This document shows, in pieces, positions 1 through 7,114 of a stretch of DNA of 64,000 nt. Numbering within the stretch: position 1 is the first letter of the stretch; the number at the start of each line of letters is the position of its first letter. Below the pieces are notes generated by a model. The model was given only the letters and a program-made list of their open reading frames with translations, searched no databases and was not told where the DNA came from. The stretch spans positions 806,001 to 870,000 of the forward strand of contig NZ_JAUSSF010000002.1 of assembly GCF_030812195.1 (NCBI RefSeq), given 5' to 3'. The position numbers were made by a program, and so were the translations under genes. Origin of the DNA: Chryseobacterium lathyri. Its GTDB lineage: Bacteria > Bacteroidota > Bacteroidia > Flavobacteriales > Weeksellaceae.

Positions 1-758
1 ATGGATTGGGGTGGTTTTACGCCTTCTTCCTGTTTTTCTATTTGCTCGTTGATACTTAATGCAGATTTAAGCCTGAAACTGATGGATTCATTAATAGAAG
101 TAGTCAAGGCTTTCTTTGTATATTCCTTAAAAGACACCATTCTGTTGGCCGTCATTGGCTTCTCAAAAAACCTGCTGACTAATAATTTTACTAGTTCATC
201 GGAAGGGTTTTCAATTTCTTTTTCAAACTCCTTTCTGATTGCTTTTATGTATTTTAAAGCTTCAGCAGAATCTAAAATACTTTCAAGATTGTAGTCTTTT
301 TTGGTAAAACTTTCAAGGATTTTGATTGAACTGTCTTTTAAATCCTCAATATTGATAGTGAAAAAAGGCTTCTCATCCATAATATTAGGTTTCTCCAAAT
401 CTGTATAAAAGTTGTATACAATTCCATTGGTCAGCACGCCAAAACGTGTTTTTGAAACATGATAATACCGGTGCAGCTGAGAATTGTGTGCATCAGCATT
501 TTCTTTCCAATGCTTACATTCTATAATAAAAATAGGCTTGTCATTGTGTTTGATCACATAATCTACCTTTTCTCCCTTTTTCGTTCCGATGTCGCAAATA
601 TGTTCCGGAATTACTTCCGTCGGATTAAAGATGTCGTACCCTAAAATCTGTATAAAGGGCATTACAAAGGCGTTTTTGGTGGCTTCCTCTGTGCTGATCT
701 GCTCTTTTAGGCCGACTACTTTCTGGTGTAACTGTTCAAGTTTAATTTTGAGATCCAT
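1..758 (-). CDS. Stand-alone HsdR_N-like nuclease-domain protein, 3' end outside the window
   Basis: This gene reads off the left edge, so only its first 252 codons are visible. Residues 60-85 carry a PD-(D/E)XK-like core: Asp66 in VDYVIK, then FIIECKHW with Glu80 and Lys82. This is the arrangement of the N-terminal domain of type I restriction R subunits and of small Bacteroidota proteins annotated as restriction endonuclease-like. No helicase domain is visible so far, and no methylase or specificity gene is adjacent. It starts 10 nt after the YegP gene and looks like the last visible gene of a three-gene operon. Whether it restricts DNA is unknown. The visible reading frame is free of stop codons. 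Confidence 0.7.
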   Translation of the reverse strand, partial: MDLKIKLEQLHQKVVGLKEQISTEEATKNAFVMPFIQILGYDIFNPTEVIPEHICDIGTKKGEKVDYVIKHNDKPIFIIECKHWKENADAHNSQLHRYYHVSKTRFGVLTNGIVYNFYTDLEKPNIMDEKPFFTINIEDLKDSSIKILESFTKKDYNLESILDSAEALKYIKAIRKEFEKEIENPSDELVKLLVSRFFEKPMTANRMVSFKEYTKKALTTSINESISFRLKSALSINEQIEKQEEGVKPPQS

Positions 759-768
759 AGTGTTGCTT

Positions 769-1101
769 TTAAAGAGTTTCGTCAATGATTTCGGCAGTAG
801 GTGCATTTTTTTTTACAGAAGAAATACCGGTTTCCATGGAAGATTTGGAACTGTAATATTGACTTTTACCAATGATTTCACCGTTTCTTGCTTTTAATAC
901 AAAATAATCTTTATTGTTCCTGGCAACTCTTCTGTCGTATCTTGAATCCTCCTGAGAATTGATCTTCACAGATTCAATACCTTTTAGACAAGATGCTTTT
1001 TGAACGTAGCCTTCGCTGATTAAAATAATTTCGCCATTTCCTGCTTTTAAGTTAAATTGATACTCGTTGTTGACTCTTTTTGTGATGACAAATTTTTCCA
1101 T
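769..1101 (-). CDS. YegP/DUF1508 family protein, two tandem repeats
   Basis: This 110-aa protein is built from two copies of the short DUF1508 fold. Copy one spans about residues 1-50 (FNLKAGNGEIILISEGY). Copy two spans about 60-108 (FVLKARNGEIIGKSQYY). The spacing and the LKA-NGE-I-SE/Q-Y pattern are those of the YegP (UPF0339) family, whose members contain one or two such repeats. The molecular role of the family is not established. It lies 9 nt downstream of the small cysteine protein gene and 10 nt upstream of the HsdR_N-like gene, so the three are probably co-transcribed. Confidence 0.85.
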   Translation of the reverse strand: MEKFVITKRVNNEYQFNLKAGNGEIILISEGYVQKASCLKGIESVKINSQEDSRYDRRVARNNKDYFVLKARNGEIIGKSQYYSSKSSMETGISSVKKNAPTAEIIDETL

Positions 1102-1110
1102 GATAATTAC

Positions 1111-1317
1111 TTAGCTAGTGTGACATTCGTTTGAACATGTTTTACACCCATTTGTTTGAGCGTACGTTTTCTCTGATTCTTTTACGGCATCCTTACAAGA
1201 AGAATATTCTCCCAGATATTTTCTGTTAGCAGGACCCGGAAGATATCTGCAGTCTTCATGATGTACTTCATGATCTCCGTTGCTTTGCGCTTTTTTGTTT
1301 ACGTAATACTTTTTCAT
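1111..1317 (-). CDS. Small cysteine/histidine-rich protein, likely metal binding
   Basis: This 68-aa protein has conserved-looking Cys and His: VHHEDCRYLP, a central SSCKDAV, and a C-terminal NGCKTCSNECHTS. The order H-x3-C ... C ... C-x2-C-x3-CH suggests a small zinc-binding fold. I have seen similar short proteins in many bacteria without an assigned function. It is the first gene of the probable operon with the YegP-like and HsdR_N-like genes. A TAnnTTTG-type box lies upstream on the minus strand (1346-1353), and just beyond it is a perfect 16-bp palindrome at 1375-1390. Confidence 0.7.
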   Translation of the reverse strand: MKKYYVNKKAQSNGDHEVHHEDCRYLPGPANRKYLGEYSSCKDAVKESEKTYAQTNGCKTCSNECHTS

Positions 1318-1345
1318 AAAATTTATTTTAAATGTTTTAACACTC

Positions 1346-1390
1346 CAAAAGTAGAACGATTAAAAAACCAATCCTTACGGTTAACCGTAA
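1346..1390 (-). promoter_or_regulatory. Probable promoter with upstream palindromic operator
   Basis: Read on the minus strand, TACTTTTG (1346-1353) fits the Bacteroidota -7 consensus TAnnTTTG, about 30 nt before the start codon at 1317. Upstream of it is the perfect palindrome TTACGGTTAACCGTAA (1375-1390), in the position of an activator site. The core TACGG-N4-CCGTAA recurs at 4296-4310 before another operon. Which protein binds it is inference; the response regulator encoded in between is the obvious candidate. Confidence 0.5.
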
Positions 1391-1394
1391 AAGA

Positions 1395-1425
1395 AAAAAC
1401 CTTTCAAATTTTGAAAGGTTTTTAT
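1395..1425. terminator. Hairpin terminator after the response regulator gene
   Basis: CCTTTCAA and TTGAAAGG form a stem flanked by A and T runs on both strands. It lies about 20 nt downstream of the response regulator stop codon, which is read from the minus strand, and it separates that gene from the promoter at 1346-1390. The flanking A/T runs would allow it to work in both directions. Confidence 0.7.
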
Positions 1426-1444
1426 ACAAAATTTAAAAATAAGA

Positions 1445-2110
1445 TTAAATAATTCCCAGATCTTTACAGAAAGCTATTAATTGTTCATTACTTGTAACTC
1501 CCAGTGCTTCTTTTAAACTGTTTAATTTTTTTTCCACACTGCTCAGGCTGTTAGGTGTGATATTATTATTCTGCAGATAAGTCGGAATATTTTTTTGCTG
1601 CACCCCCTGAGAAAGAAGAGAAACAAGTGTGGTGTCATATTTTGTAAACTCATAACTGTTGAGTTTTTTAACTTCTTGTTTAAGATCAAGAGATAGATAG
1701 TTTTCATTGACGTAAACGGATGCGATTGCTTTTTTCAGTTCTTTAGAATCGTTTCTGGCTTTGCGGACGTATCCATTAATCCTGAATTCGGTAAAAAGAG
1801 AATCTATAATTCCTGATTTACGCTCTCCGGAAAAGACAATGATTTTTAATAAAGGCTGTAATTTTCTGACCTCTTCAATCAGTTCTTTTCCATCTTTAAT
1901 ATTCTGAAAATGATGGTCTTCTTCATAAGAAAGATCAGTAATTAATAAGTCATAAGGATCGTTTTCTCGAATGGATTTTTTTATCTTCGCTAAAGCATCA
2001 TCGCAATAATATACATAATCAACATTCGGAATGTTGAGTTCTTCTAATGTTTTTTGGACAGACAAACTACCCATCTCTTGATCTTCGGCTATTAAAATTT
2101 TTTTGAACAT
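1445..2110 (-). CDS. Response regulator with receiver domain and LuxR-like output
   Basis: Residues 1-125 are a receiver domain: acidic pair Glu9/Asp10, phospho-acceptor Asp59 in LLITDLSYEED, a FSGE segment near 94-97 and the conserved Lys in YVRKARND. Residues 150-221 are helical and resemble a short HTH output (SLLSQGVQQKNIPTYL...ITPNSLSSVEKKLNSLKEAL), akin to but divergent from the LuxR type. The gene starts 11 nt after the histidine kinase stop, so the two form a two-component pair. Its DNA target is not known. Nearly identical palindromes on both sides of the pair (1375-1390 and 4296-4310) make a plausible regulon. Confidence 0.85.
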   Translation of the reverse strand: MFKKILIAEDQEMGSLSVQKTLEELNIPNVDYVYYCDDALAKIKKSIRENDPYDLLITDLSYEEDHHFQNIKDGKELIEEVRKLQPLLKIIVFSGERKSGIIDSLFTEFRINGYVRKARNDSKELKKAIASVYVNENYLSLDLKQEVKKLNSYEFTKYDTTLVSLLSQGVQQKNIPTYLQNNNITPNSLSSVEKKLNSLKEALGVTSNEQLIAFCKDLGII

Positions 2111-2121
2111 TTTTTTAGTTT

Positions 2122-3762
2122 TTAGTAAACAGGAAATGAAATGTCTATTTTCAATCCTTTTTCGGTTTCAGTGTCAAAAATAATTTGTCCCTGCAAAATT
2201 TCTATACGGGAAACCACATTTGATAATCCATTGTTATAAATTACCGCTCCGGATATCCCAATTCCATTGTCTTTATAATGGATGGCAATCTCGTTATTAA
2301 TTCTTTCAAAGCGGAAAGAAACAAGGTTTGATTTGCTGTGTTTTTTCATGTTGACAAGCAGCTCCCGAATGATTTGATAGATTTCTTCCTGTTTAGATTG
2401 ATTTACATTTTCCCAAATGTTTTTCTCATTTCCAGCAATATAGGTTTTTACGGTATCATTATTAAAAGAGCCAATACTATTTGAAATTTTTTCGCTAAAA
2501 TCCTGCTCATCTTTAGAATCTTCCTTATCGTAGGAAATGTCTCTGGATTTCTCATAAACAAATTCCAGATCGTCCAGGGCCTTTTCTTTATCAAAATGGT
2601 CCTGATTTTCTATTTTAGTCATGACCTGGTAAATTCCATTGGCTACGACGTCGTGGACTTTTTTCGACATTTTCAGCTCAGTATTTTTAACTTCCAGTTC
2701 TTTTTCCTGTTCGAGTCTTTTTTTTCTTTTTTTGTATAAAAAAATACCACCTATTAAAAGAACGGATAAAGTACCTAAGCCAATATTTCTTTTTAAGAGC
2801 TCGATTTCATTTTCTGCATTTTTTGCCTTTATTTTTTCAACATCATATCTTATAATGGCAAATTGATTTTTTGCTTTACTTCTTGCTGTTTGAAGGCTGT
2901 CATTGAGGCTTTGATATCTCAGAAAGAAATACTTTGTGTTATTAGAATTTTCTAATGTAATAATTTTTTGAAGGGCTTTTAATTGATCATCAGGATTGTT
3001 GTTCTTTTTAGCTATTTGCCAGTTTTTGTTAGCATAATGTAATGCTTTTTTAGGATCCTTATTTTCAAAGTACTCTGTTAAATGATAGAAGCTGGCATTT
3101 AACCCATCATCATCTTTTATCCTTTCTCTTATTTTTAGAGCTTCATTTAGCTCTGGTTCCGCATTATATTCAGGATTTTGACTAAACTTTGTATAAGCTA
3201 AATTATCATAGACCTTTGAGAAAACTTTAGCATGTTTCTTTATAGTTGGAAAAGCTAATATTTTATTAAAAATTTGAATGGCAGAGTCATGTTTTTTTAA
3301 GTATGTATATGAAATTGCTTTATTGTTTAACAGTGTTAATTGATAAATAGGATCTTGAGAAAAATGGGCTGCTTTATTGTAGAACTGAGCGGCTTTATTA
3401 TATTCCTTTAAATTTTGACAGGTAATACCTAAGTTATTATAATTTCCTACTATTTCCAGAGTGTCCTTTTGGGGGTTTAAATATTTAATTGCAGATAAAG
3501 CTGTTTCTTGACTGCCATAATAATCTCCATTTTCACATTGTAAAATAGCCATATTTACTAAACAACTACCGGCGAATGAAGGGTTGTCCTCCTGAATGAA
3601 AAAATCTTTTGCCTTATTGAAATATTTAAAAGCGCTATCTTTTTCTGAAGTTTTTAAATAATTATATGCTTTGTCATAGTCTGTTCTATCACTTTTTACA
3701 GTTCTGTTATTTTTATTACAGGAAAATAGAATTACAGGTAATAAGAAGATGAGTTTTTTCAA
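2122..3762 (-). CDS. TPR-containing lipoprotein-type sensor histidine kinase
   Basis: This 546-aa protein has an N-terminal lipoprotein-type signal (VILFSCNK, Cys15). TPR repeats follow at about 28-270, including NNLGITCQNLKEYNKAAQFY. Then come a coiled coil, one membrane helix at about 327-343, and a cytoplasmic kinase. His370 in KKVHDVVANGIYQ is the likely phosphorylated residue of a HisKA_3-like dimerisation domain. The ATPase N box is ELLVNMKKHS, and the G box NGIGISG is near the C-terminus. Exported or membrane-anchored TPR kinases paired with a LuxR-like regulator are typical of Bacteroidota. The signal sensed is unknown. Confidence 0.88.
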   Translation of the reverse strand: MKKLIFLLPVILFSCNKNNRTVKSDRTDYDKAYNYLKTSEKDSAFKYFNKAKDFFIQEDNPSFAGSCLVNMAILQCENGDYYGSQETALSAIKYLNPQKDTLEIVGNYNNLGITCQNLKEYNKAAQFYNKAAHFSQDPIYQLTLLNNKAISYTYLKKHDSAIQIFNKILAFPTIKKHAKVFSKVYDNLAYTKFSQNPEYNAEPELNEALKIRERIKDDDGLNASFYHLTEYFENKDPKKALHYANKNWQIAKKNNNPDDQLKALQKIITLENSNNTKYFFLRYQSLNDSLQTARSKAKNQFAIIRYDVEKIKAKNAENEIELLKRNIGLGTLSVLLIGGIFLYKKRKKRLEQEKELEVKNTELKMSKKVHDVVANGIYQVMTKIENQDHFDKEKALDDLEFVYEKSRDISYDKEDSKDEQDFSEKISNSIGSFNNDTVKTYIAGNEKNIWENVNQSKQEEIYQIIRELLVNMKKHSKSNLVSFRFERINNEIAIHYKDNGIGISGAVIYNNGLSNVVSRIEILQGQIIFDTETEKGLKIDISFPVY

Positions 3763-3788
3763 TTAGTTTTTTATCAAAAATAATAAAA

Positions 3789-3813
3789 AAAGCGAAAGAA
3801 ATTCTCTTTCGCT
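3789..3813. terminator. Hairpin terminator after the 60-aa gene
   Basis: AAGCGAAAGA (3789-3798) and TCTTTCGCTT (3804-3813) form a perfect 10-bp stem with a 5-nt loop. It lies just past the stop codon of the small minus-strand gene at 3821-4003. A run of seven A on the plus strand reads as T on the minus strand, as expected for a Rho-independent terminator. Confidence 0.8.
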
Positions 3814-3820
3814 TAATTGG

Positions 3821-4003
3821 TTATTTTTTTGGAGGAGGAGGAAGCTGTCCCGTTTCTCCTCCGGTATCCCCCGGATCCACTCCTTCTCCCGGGTCTGTCA
3901 GCTGAACCGTTGTCTGTTCCTGATTATTACTATTATCTGATGTCGTGTTTGCGTTGTTATTTGAAAATGCTAATCCCAGTAGCATCAATATTAATTCTAA
4001 CAT
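3821..4003 (-). CDS. Small secreted or membrane peptide, proline-rich tail
   Basis: This 60-aa open frame has a hydrophobic N-terminus (LELILMLLGLAF), an Asn/Gln/Thr-rich middle, and an acidic-glycine then proline tail ending QLPPPPKK. I do not recognise a family. It is believable as a gene because it is followed directly by a perfect terminator hairpin (3789-3813) and preceded by a structured leader region. It has no clear functional link to the kinase gene downstream. Confidence 0.5.
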   Translation of the reverse strand: MLELILMLLGLAFSNNNANTTSDNSNNQEQTTVQLTDPGEGVDPGDTGGETGQLPPPPKK

Positions 4004-4085
4004 TGGTTTAAAAATTTAAAATTTGGCACTGGTGTTCTTCCTCACGAAACAGATCGTAAGCAGTGTTACACGGTTAAAAATTTTG

Positions 4086-4165
4086 AAGCGCTTCTAAATT
4101 TTTGGGAAGTGAACCTTCAAAAACGGAGGAGAAACATCTGCTTCCCAACCCGGAGTTTTCCTCCG
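4086..4165 (-). other. Structured leader region upstream of the 60-aa gene
   Basis: In this otherwise gene-free stretch (4004-4357) the strand that would be the leader of the 60-aa gene carries interlocking complementary blocks. AAAACGGAGGA pairs with TCCTCCGTTTT across about 30 nt. TTGGGAAG pairs with CTTCCCAA in an interleaved order. A shorter CGGAG/CTCCG hairpin competes with the first pairing. A perfect GAAGCGCTTC palindrome lies next to them (about 4085-4094). The interleaving means either a pseudoknot or two mutually exclusive folds, as in an attenuator. It matches no riboswitch class I know. Confidence 0.4.
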
Positions 4166-4263
4166 TTTTATCTGGTGATTTTGAAATCAGTTTTTTGAGT
4201 TTGTTGTTTTATTTGTTACTGATTTACAAGGCAAAATAACGGCGAAAAAGAAAATAGGGGTTA

Positions 4264-4310
4264 GAAAGTTCTTGGAAAGTTCTTGGAAAGTTTTCTACGG
4301 GAACCCGTAA
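4264..4310 (+). promoter_or_regulatory. Triple 11-bp repeat followed by TACGG-N4-CCGTAA operator
   Basis: GAAAGTTCTTG begins at 4264 and 4275, with a partial third copy at 4286, an 11-bp period close to one helical turn. Immediately after comes TACGGGAACCCGTAA (4296-4310), sharing the TACGG-N4-CCGTAA core with the palindrome at 1375-1390. A weak promoter (TTTG near 4317, TAATTTTC near 4333) lies between this block and the start codon at 4358. The block therefore sits where activator sites usually sit. Confidence 0.45.
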
Positions 4311-4357
4311 TTTTTTTTGAGAATAACTGTTTAATTTTCCGGATAAAATTTATTTAT

Positions 4358-5098
4358 ATGTCTAGATTTTTACTTCAGAAAAAAAAGTTATTGGAGGAAG
4401 TTTTGGAAAAAGCATCAAGTGAGACAACAGAACAGTCATCTACTGGGATTTTAAAATCATTAGAAAGAAGTTTGTTAGATGATTTTAAAATTAGCTTAAG
4501 TTATAAGTCGTTGGAGACATATTATAAAGTTATTGTTGAGAATGAAAATGATTATAATATAAAGCCGGTAATTCTTGATGATCTAAGTAGATATTTAGGA
4601 TACGAAAGTTTTAAAGCTTATTGTTTGGATTGGAAAACAATAGAATATGCTATTAATCAAACAGTTTCTAAAATTGTTATAAACATTGTTAATAAGCCTT
4701 TTATTAATCTAACAGAGTTTATTAGCAACAATAAAAGCATGAGTGGTGGAGTACTTGGAATCATTGCATTAATGGGGCTTTTGTTTTCCAAAGGTGTTTT
4801 TACTCCGAAAGAATGCATGTATTGGGATGGTGATCAATATCAATTAGCTCATTGTAATGATAAAAACCCAAACCATCACTTGATACCTATTGATACAGTT
4901 AAACTGAAGTATCTTAAAAAAAGTACAAGACCAGACACTATTAATGTTGAAAGTTCATTGGGAAAGGTATGGTACGATAAGAGTGATAATGATGTAGAAT
5001 TTTTTACCAGTCACGGAGTAAATCCAGAAAATGAAAAAACTTTAAAAGAGGCAACGGAACACATAATTTATACTTATGGAGGTGAAAATGCGAAGTAG
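4358..5098 (+). CDS. Protein of unknown function with one central membrane helix
   Basis: I start this gene at the ATG of MSRFLLQKKK (246 aa). The longer frame from 4283 would run through the repeat/operator block. Residues 1-115 are charged and helical with no domain I can name. A hydrophobic segment near 130-150 (GVLGIIALMGLLF) is a single membrane helix. The C-terminal 90 residues contain CMYWDGDQYQLAHCND with two Cys and probably lie outside the cytoplasm. It stands alone, with a terminator at 5188-5216, and its promoter shares an operator-like palindrome with the operon at 1-1317. Confidence 0.65.
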   Translation: MSRFLLQKKKLLEEVLEKASSETTEQSSTGILKSLERSLLDDFKISLSYKSLETYYKVIVENENDYNIKPVILDDLSRYLGYESFKAYCLDWKTIEYAINQTVSKIVINIVNKPFINLTEFISNNKSMSGGVLGIIALMGLLFSKGVFTPKECMYWDGDQYQLAHCNDKNPNHHLIPIDTVKLKYLKKSTRPDTINVESSLGKVWYDKSDNDVEFFTSHGVNPENEKTLKEATEHIIYTYGGENAK

Positions 5099-5187
5099 TA
5101 TTGTTGAAAATCGATTATTGGTAATATTGATGTGTCAATAGGATTCGAGCAAACAGAGGATATTTGAAAATAAATTTCCACACAAAA

Positions 5188-5216
5188 AAAGCGAACATCA
5201 AAAAGATATTCGCTTT
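5188..5216. terminator. Bidirectional terminator between convergent genes
   Basis: AAAGCGAA-c-ATC and GAT-a-TTCGCTTT pair around an A-rich loop, with A and T runs outside the stem on either strand. It lies between the plus-strand gene ending at 5098 and msrA, whose stop is at 5223, and would serve both. Confidence 0.75.
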
Positions 5217-5222
5217 ATATTT

Positions 5223-5774
5223 TTACGCTTCATTCAGCATTCCCAGCTCTCCAAAATGTTTTTTAAATTTCTGGATCTTCGGGCCTACTACGGTGCTGCA
5301 GTATGGCTGTGTCGGGTTTTCGTTATAATAGCCCTGGTGATACTGTTCAGCAGGCCAGAATTTCTCAAACTGGGTTACTTCGGTTACATATTTTCCGGGC
5401 CATTTTCCCGATTCTTCAGATTTTTTGAGAGCTTCTTCTGCTCTAGCTTTTTCTGCTTCATCTTTATAATAAATAACAGAACGGTATTGTGTTCCGATAT
5501 CATTGCCCTGTCTGTTCAGCTGGGTAGGGTCATGAAGGAAGAAGAATACATCCATTAGCTGTGCATAGGAAATGATCTTAGGATCAAAAGTGATCTGTAC
5601 CACTTCGGCATGTCCCGTTTCTCCTGTACACACTTCTTCATAGGTTGGATTATCCTTGTGTCCTCCCGAATAGCCTGAGACAGCAGACTGTACTCCTTTA
5701 AGCATATTGAAGCAGCTTTCGACACACCAGAAGCATCCGCCGCCGAAAGTGATCTGTTCTAAATTGTTATCCAT
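5223..5774 (-). CDS. msrA: Peptide methionine sulfoxide reductase MsrA
   Basis: It reduces the S-epimer of methionine sulfoxide in proteins, a repair step after oxidative damage. The active site GGGCFWCVES is at residues 10-19. The family blocks GYSGGH, HAEVVQITFDP, and the C-terminal YYNENPTQPYC with the resolving Cys are present. The ATG at 5774 gives 183 aa and places the active site near the N-terminus as usual. The frame is open to 5888, but the extra residues have no family resemblance. There is no signal peptide, so it is probably cytoplasmic. It appears monocistronic. Confidence 0.95.
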   Translation of the reverse strand: MDNNLEQITFGGGCFWCVESCFNMLKGVQSAVSGYSGGHKDNPTYEEVCTGETGHAEVVQITFDPKIISYAQLMDVFFFLHDPTQLNRQGNDIGTQYRSVIYYKDEAEKARAEEALKKSEESGKWPGKYVTEVTQFEKFWPAEQYHQGYYNENPTQPYCSTVVGPKIQKFKKHFGELGMLNEA

Positions 5775-6013
5775 TGTAGATTGATTATTATATTGGTCCG
5801 GTTTTGCTCTAATCCGCACTGGAAATGAGTGAAAAAAACTAATCAAAAATAGGAAAAACTTTTGCAATTTTAAACACGAATAACACAAATAGATATCACA
5901 AATAATTCTTCATAAAGGCAAACAGAATCTCTATTTTTATAAATAAATATAGGTAAGATAAAGCTCAAACTTCTGCGTAGCACAATAGATTTCACGAATA
6001 GGCACAGGAACAA

Positions 6014-6037
6014 AAAAGCACCCCGAAAGGATGCTTT
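6014..6037. terminator. Hairpin terminator after the ROK kinase gene
   Basis: AAAGCA-(C/T)CC...GG-TGCTTT forms a stem of about 9 bp with one G-T pair and a TTTC-type loop. T runs follow on the minus strand. It lies 25 nt beyond the stop of the ROK gene at 6062. The rest of 5775-6061 (about 290 bp) holds nothing else I can identify. Confidence 0.75.
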
Positions 6038-6061
6038 TATTATTTTAAATATGTTTTTCAG

Positions 6062-7030
6062 TTATTTCTCCCAAACTAAAGCACTTGCTCCAAGAATGGC
6101 TGCATCTGCTTCATCAAGCTCGCTGAAGACCAGTTTCACTTTATTTCTAAAGATTGGAAGAAGGTTTCTTTCCATATGGAGCTTTGCAGGCTTCAAAATA
6201 AAATCACCGGCCTTGATTACGCCGCCGAATAAAAGAATAGCTTCCGGTGAAGAAAACATGACGAAATTTGCCAAAGCTTCACCCAGCTTCTGTCCTGTAT
6301 ATCTGAAAACCTCAATAGAGATAGGGTCGCCTTTCAGAGCACATTCATGTACAGTTTTTGAGTTAATAGATTCTTCAGGATACTGGCTCAGCATAGATTC
6401 AGGAAATTCAGCTCTCATTTTTTTTGCAGTGATCGCAATTCCTGTGGCTGAGGCATAAGCTTCCAGACTTCCTTCAGATCCAGTGCTCCAGTGCTTTCTT
6501 CCGCCAGGCTTTACGATAGTATGGCCAAGCTCTCCTGCAAAGCCATCATGTCCGTAAATCAGGCTCCCATTGGAAATGATTCCGCTGCCTACTCCGGTTC
6601 CCAGAGTGATCATAATGAAATCCTTCATACCACGTGCTGCTCCGAAAAGCATTTCTCCAAGAGCTGCTGCATTAGCATCATTGGTAATGGTACACGGCAG
6701 GCTGAATTTAGCCTTCATCAGTTCACTGAAAGGGACCAGGCCCTTCCAGGGTAAGTTAGGAGCCTGCTCGATAGTTCCTTTATAATAGTTGGCGTTAGGA
6801 GCGCCTACCCCAATTCCGTCAAAGTTTTTTTCTGTACCGTATTTTTCGATCAGGGGCTGAACCTGTTCATACAAAGCATCGATAAAATCTTCCACTTTTT
6901 CGTACTCATCAGTTCTCAGACTTCCTTTTTCCAGAACTTCACCGCGATGGTTTACTACTCCGAACTTTGTATTCGTTCCGCCGATATCAATTCCTAGAGC
7001 AACTTGTTTTGATAAATCTATTAATGACAT
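6062..7030 (-). CDS. ROK-family sugar kinase (glucokinase-like) lacking the zinc motif
   Basis: This 322-aa protein has the ROK ATP-binding signature GIDIGGTNTKFGVV (about 14-27) and the second phosphate loop ITLGTGVGSGI. It should phosphorylate glucose or a related hexose in the cytoplasm. Where ROK proteins usually have the zinc ligands CxCGxxGCxE, this one has KHWSTGSEGSLEAY, so all three Cys are gone while the final Glu remains. The preceding catalytic block GELGHTIVKPGG keeps the conserved His. This may be a lineage-wide variant. A C-terminal glycine-rich LLFGGVIKAG is intact. It stands 84 nt after the PepSY gene and may have its own promoter. Confidence 0.88.
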   Translation of the reverse strand: MSLIDLSKQVALGIDIGGTNTKFGVVNHRGEVLEKGSLRTDEYEKVEDFIDALYEQVQPLIEKYGTEKNFDGIGVGAPNANYYKGTIEQAPNLPWKGLVPFSELMKAKFSLPCTITNDANAAALGEMLFGAARGMKDFIMITLGTGVGSGIISNGSLIYGHDGFAGELGHTIVKPGGRKHWSTGSEGSLEAYASATGIAITAKKMRAEFPESMLSQYPEESINSKTVHECALKGDPISIEVFRYTGQKLGEALANFVMFSSPEAILLFGGVIKAGDFILKPAKLHMERNLLPIFRNKVKLVFSELDEADAAILGASALVWEK

Positions 7031-7114
7031 TTCCTGTTTATAAATTCTAAAGGGTTAAAATTATAAAAAAGATTGTATTAATGAATTATTAACAAACTTT
7101 TATTTGAAAAACTT

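Noticed and set aside
1..294. Plus-strand open frame of 97 codons at the left edge
   Set aside because: It lies opposite the HsdR_N-like gene, whose minus-strand frame has a clear nuclease motif and family likeness.
4085..4165. Signal recognition particle RNA, because of a GGGAAGCAG-like segment
   Set aside because: The conserved SRP domain IV loop is not present; only a chance likeness.
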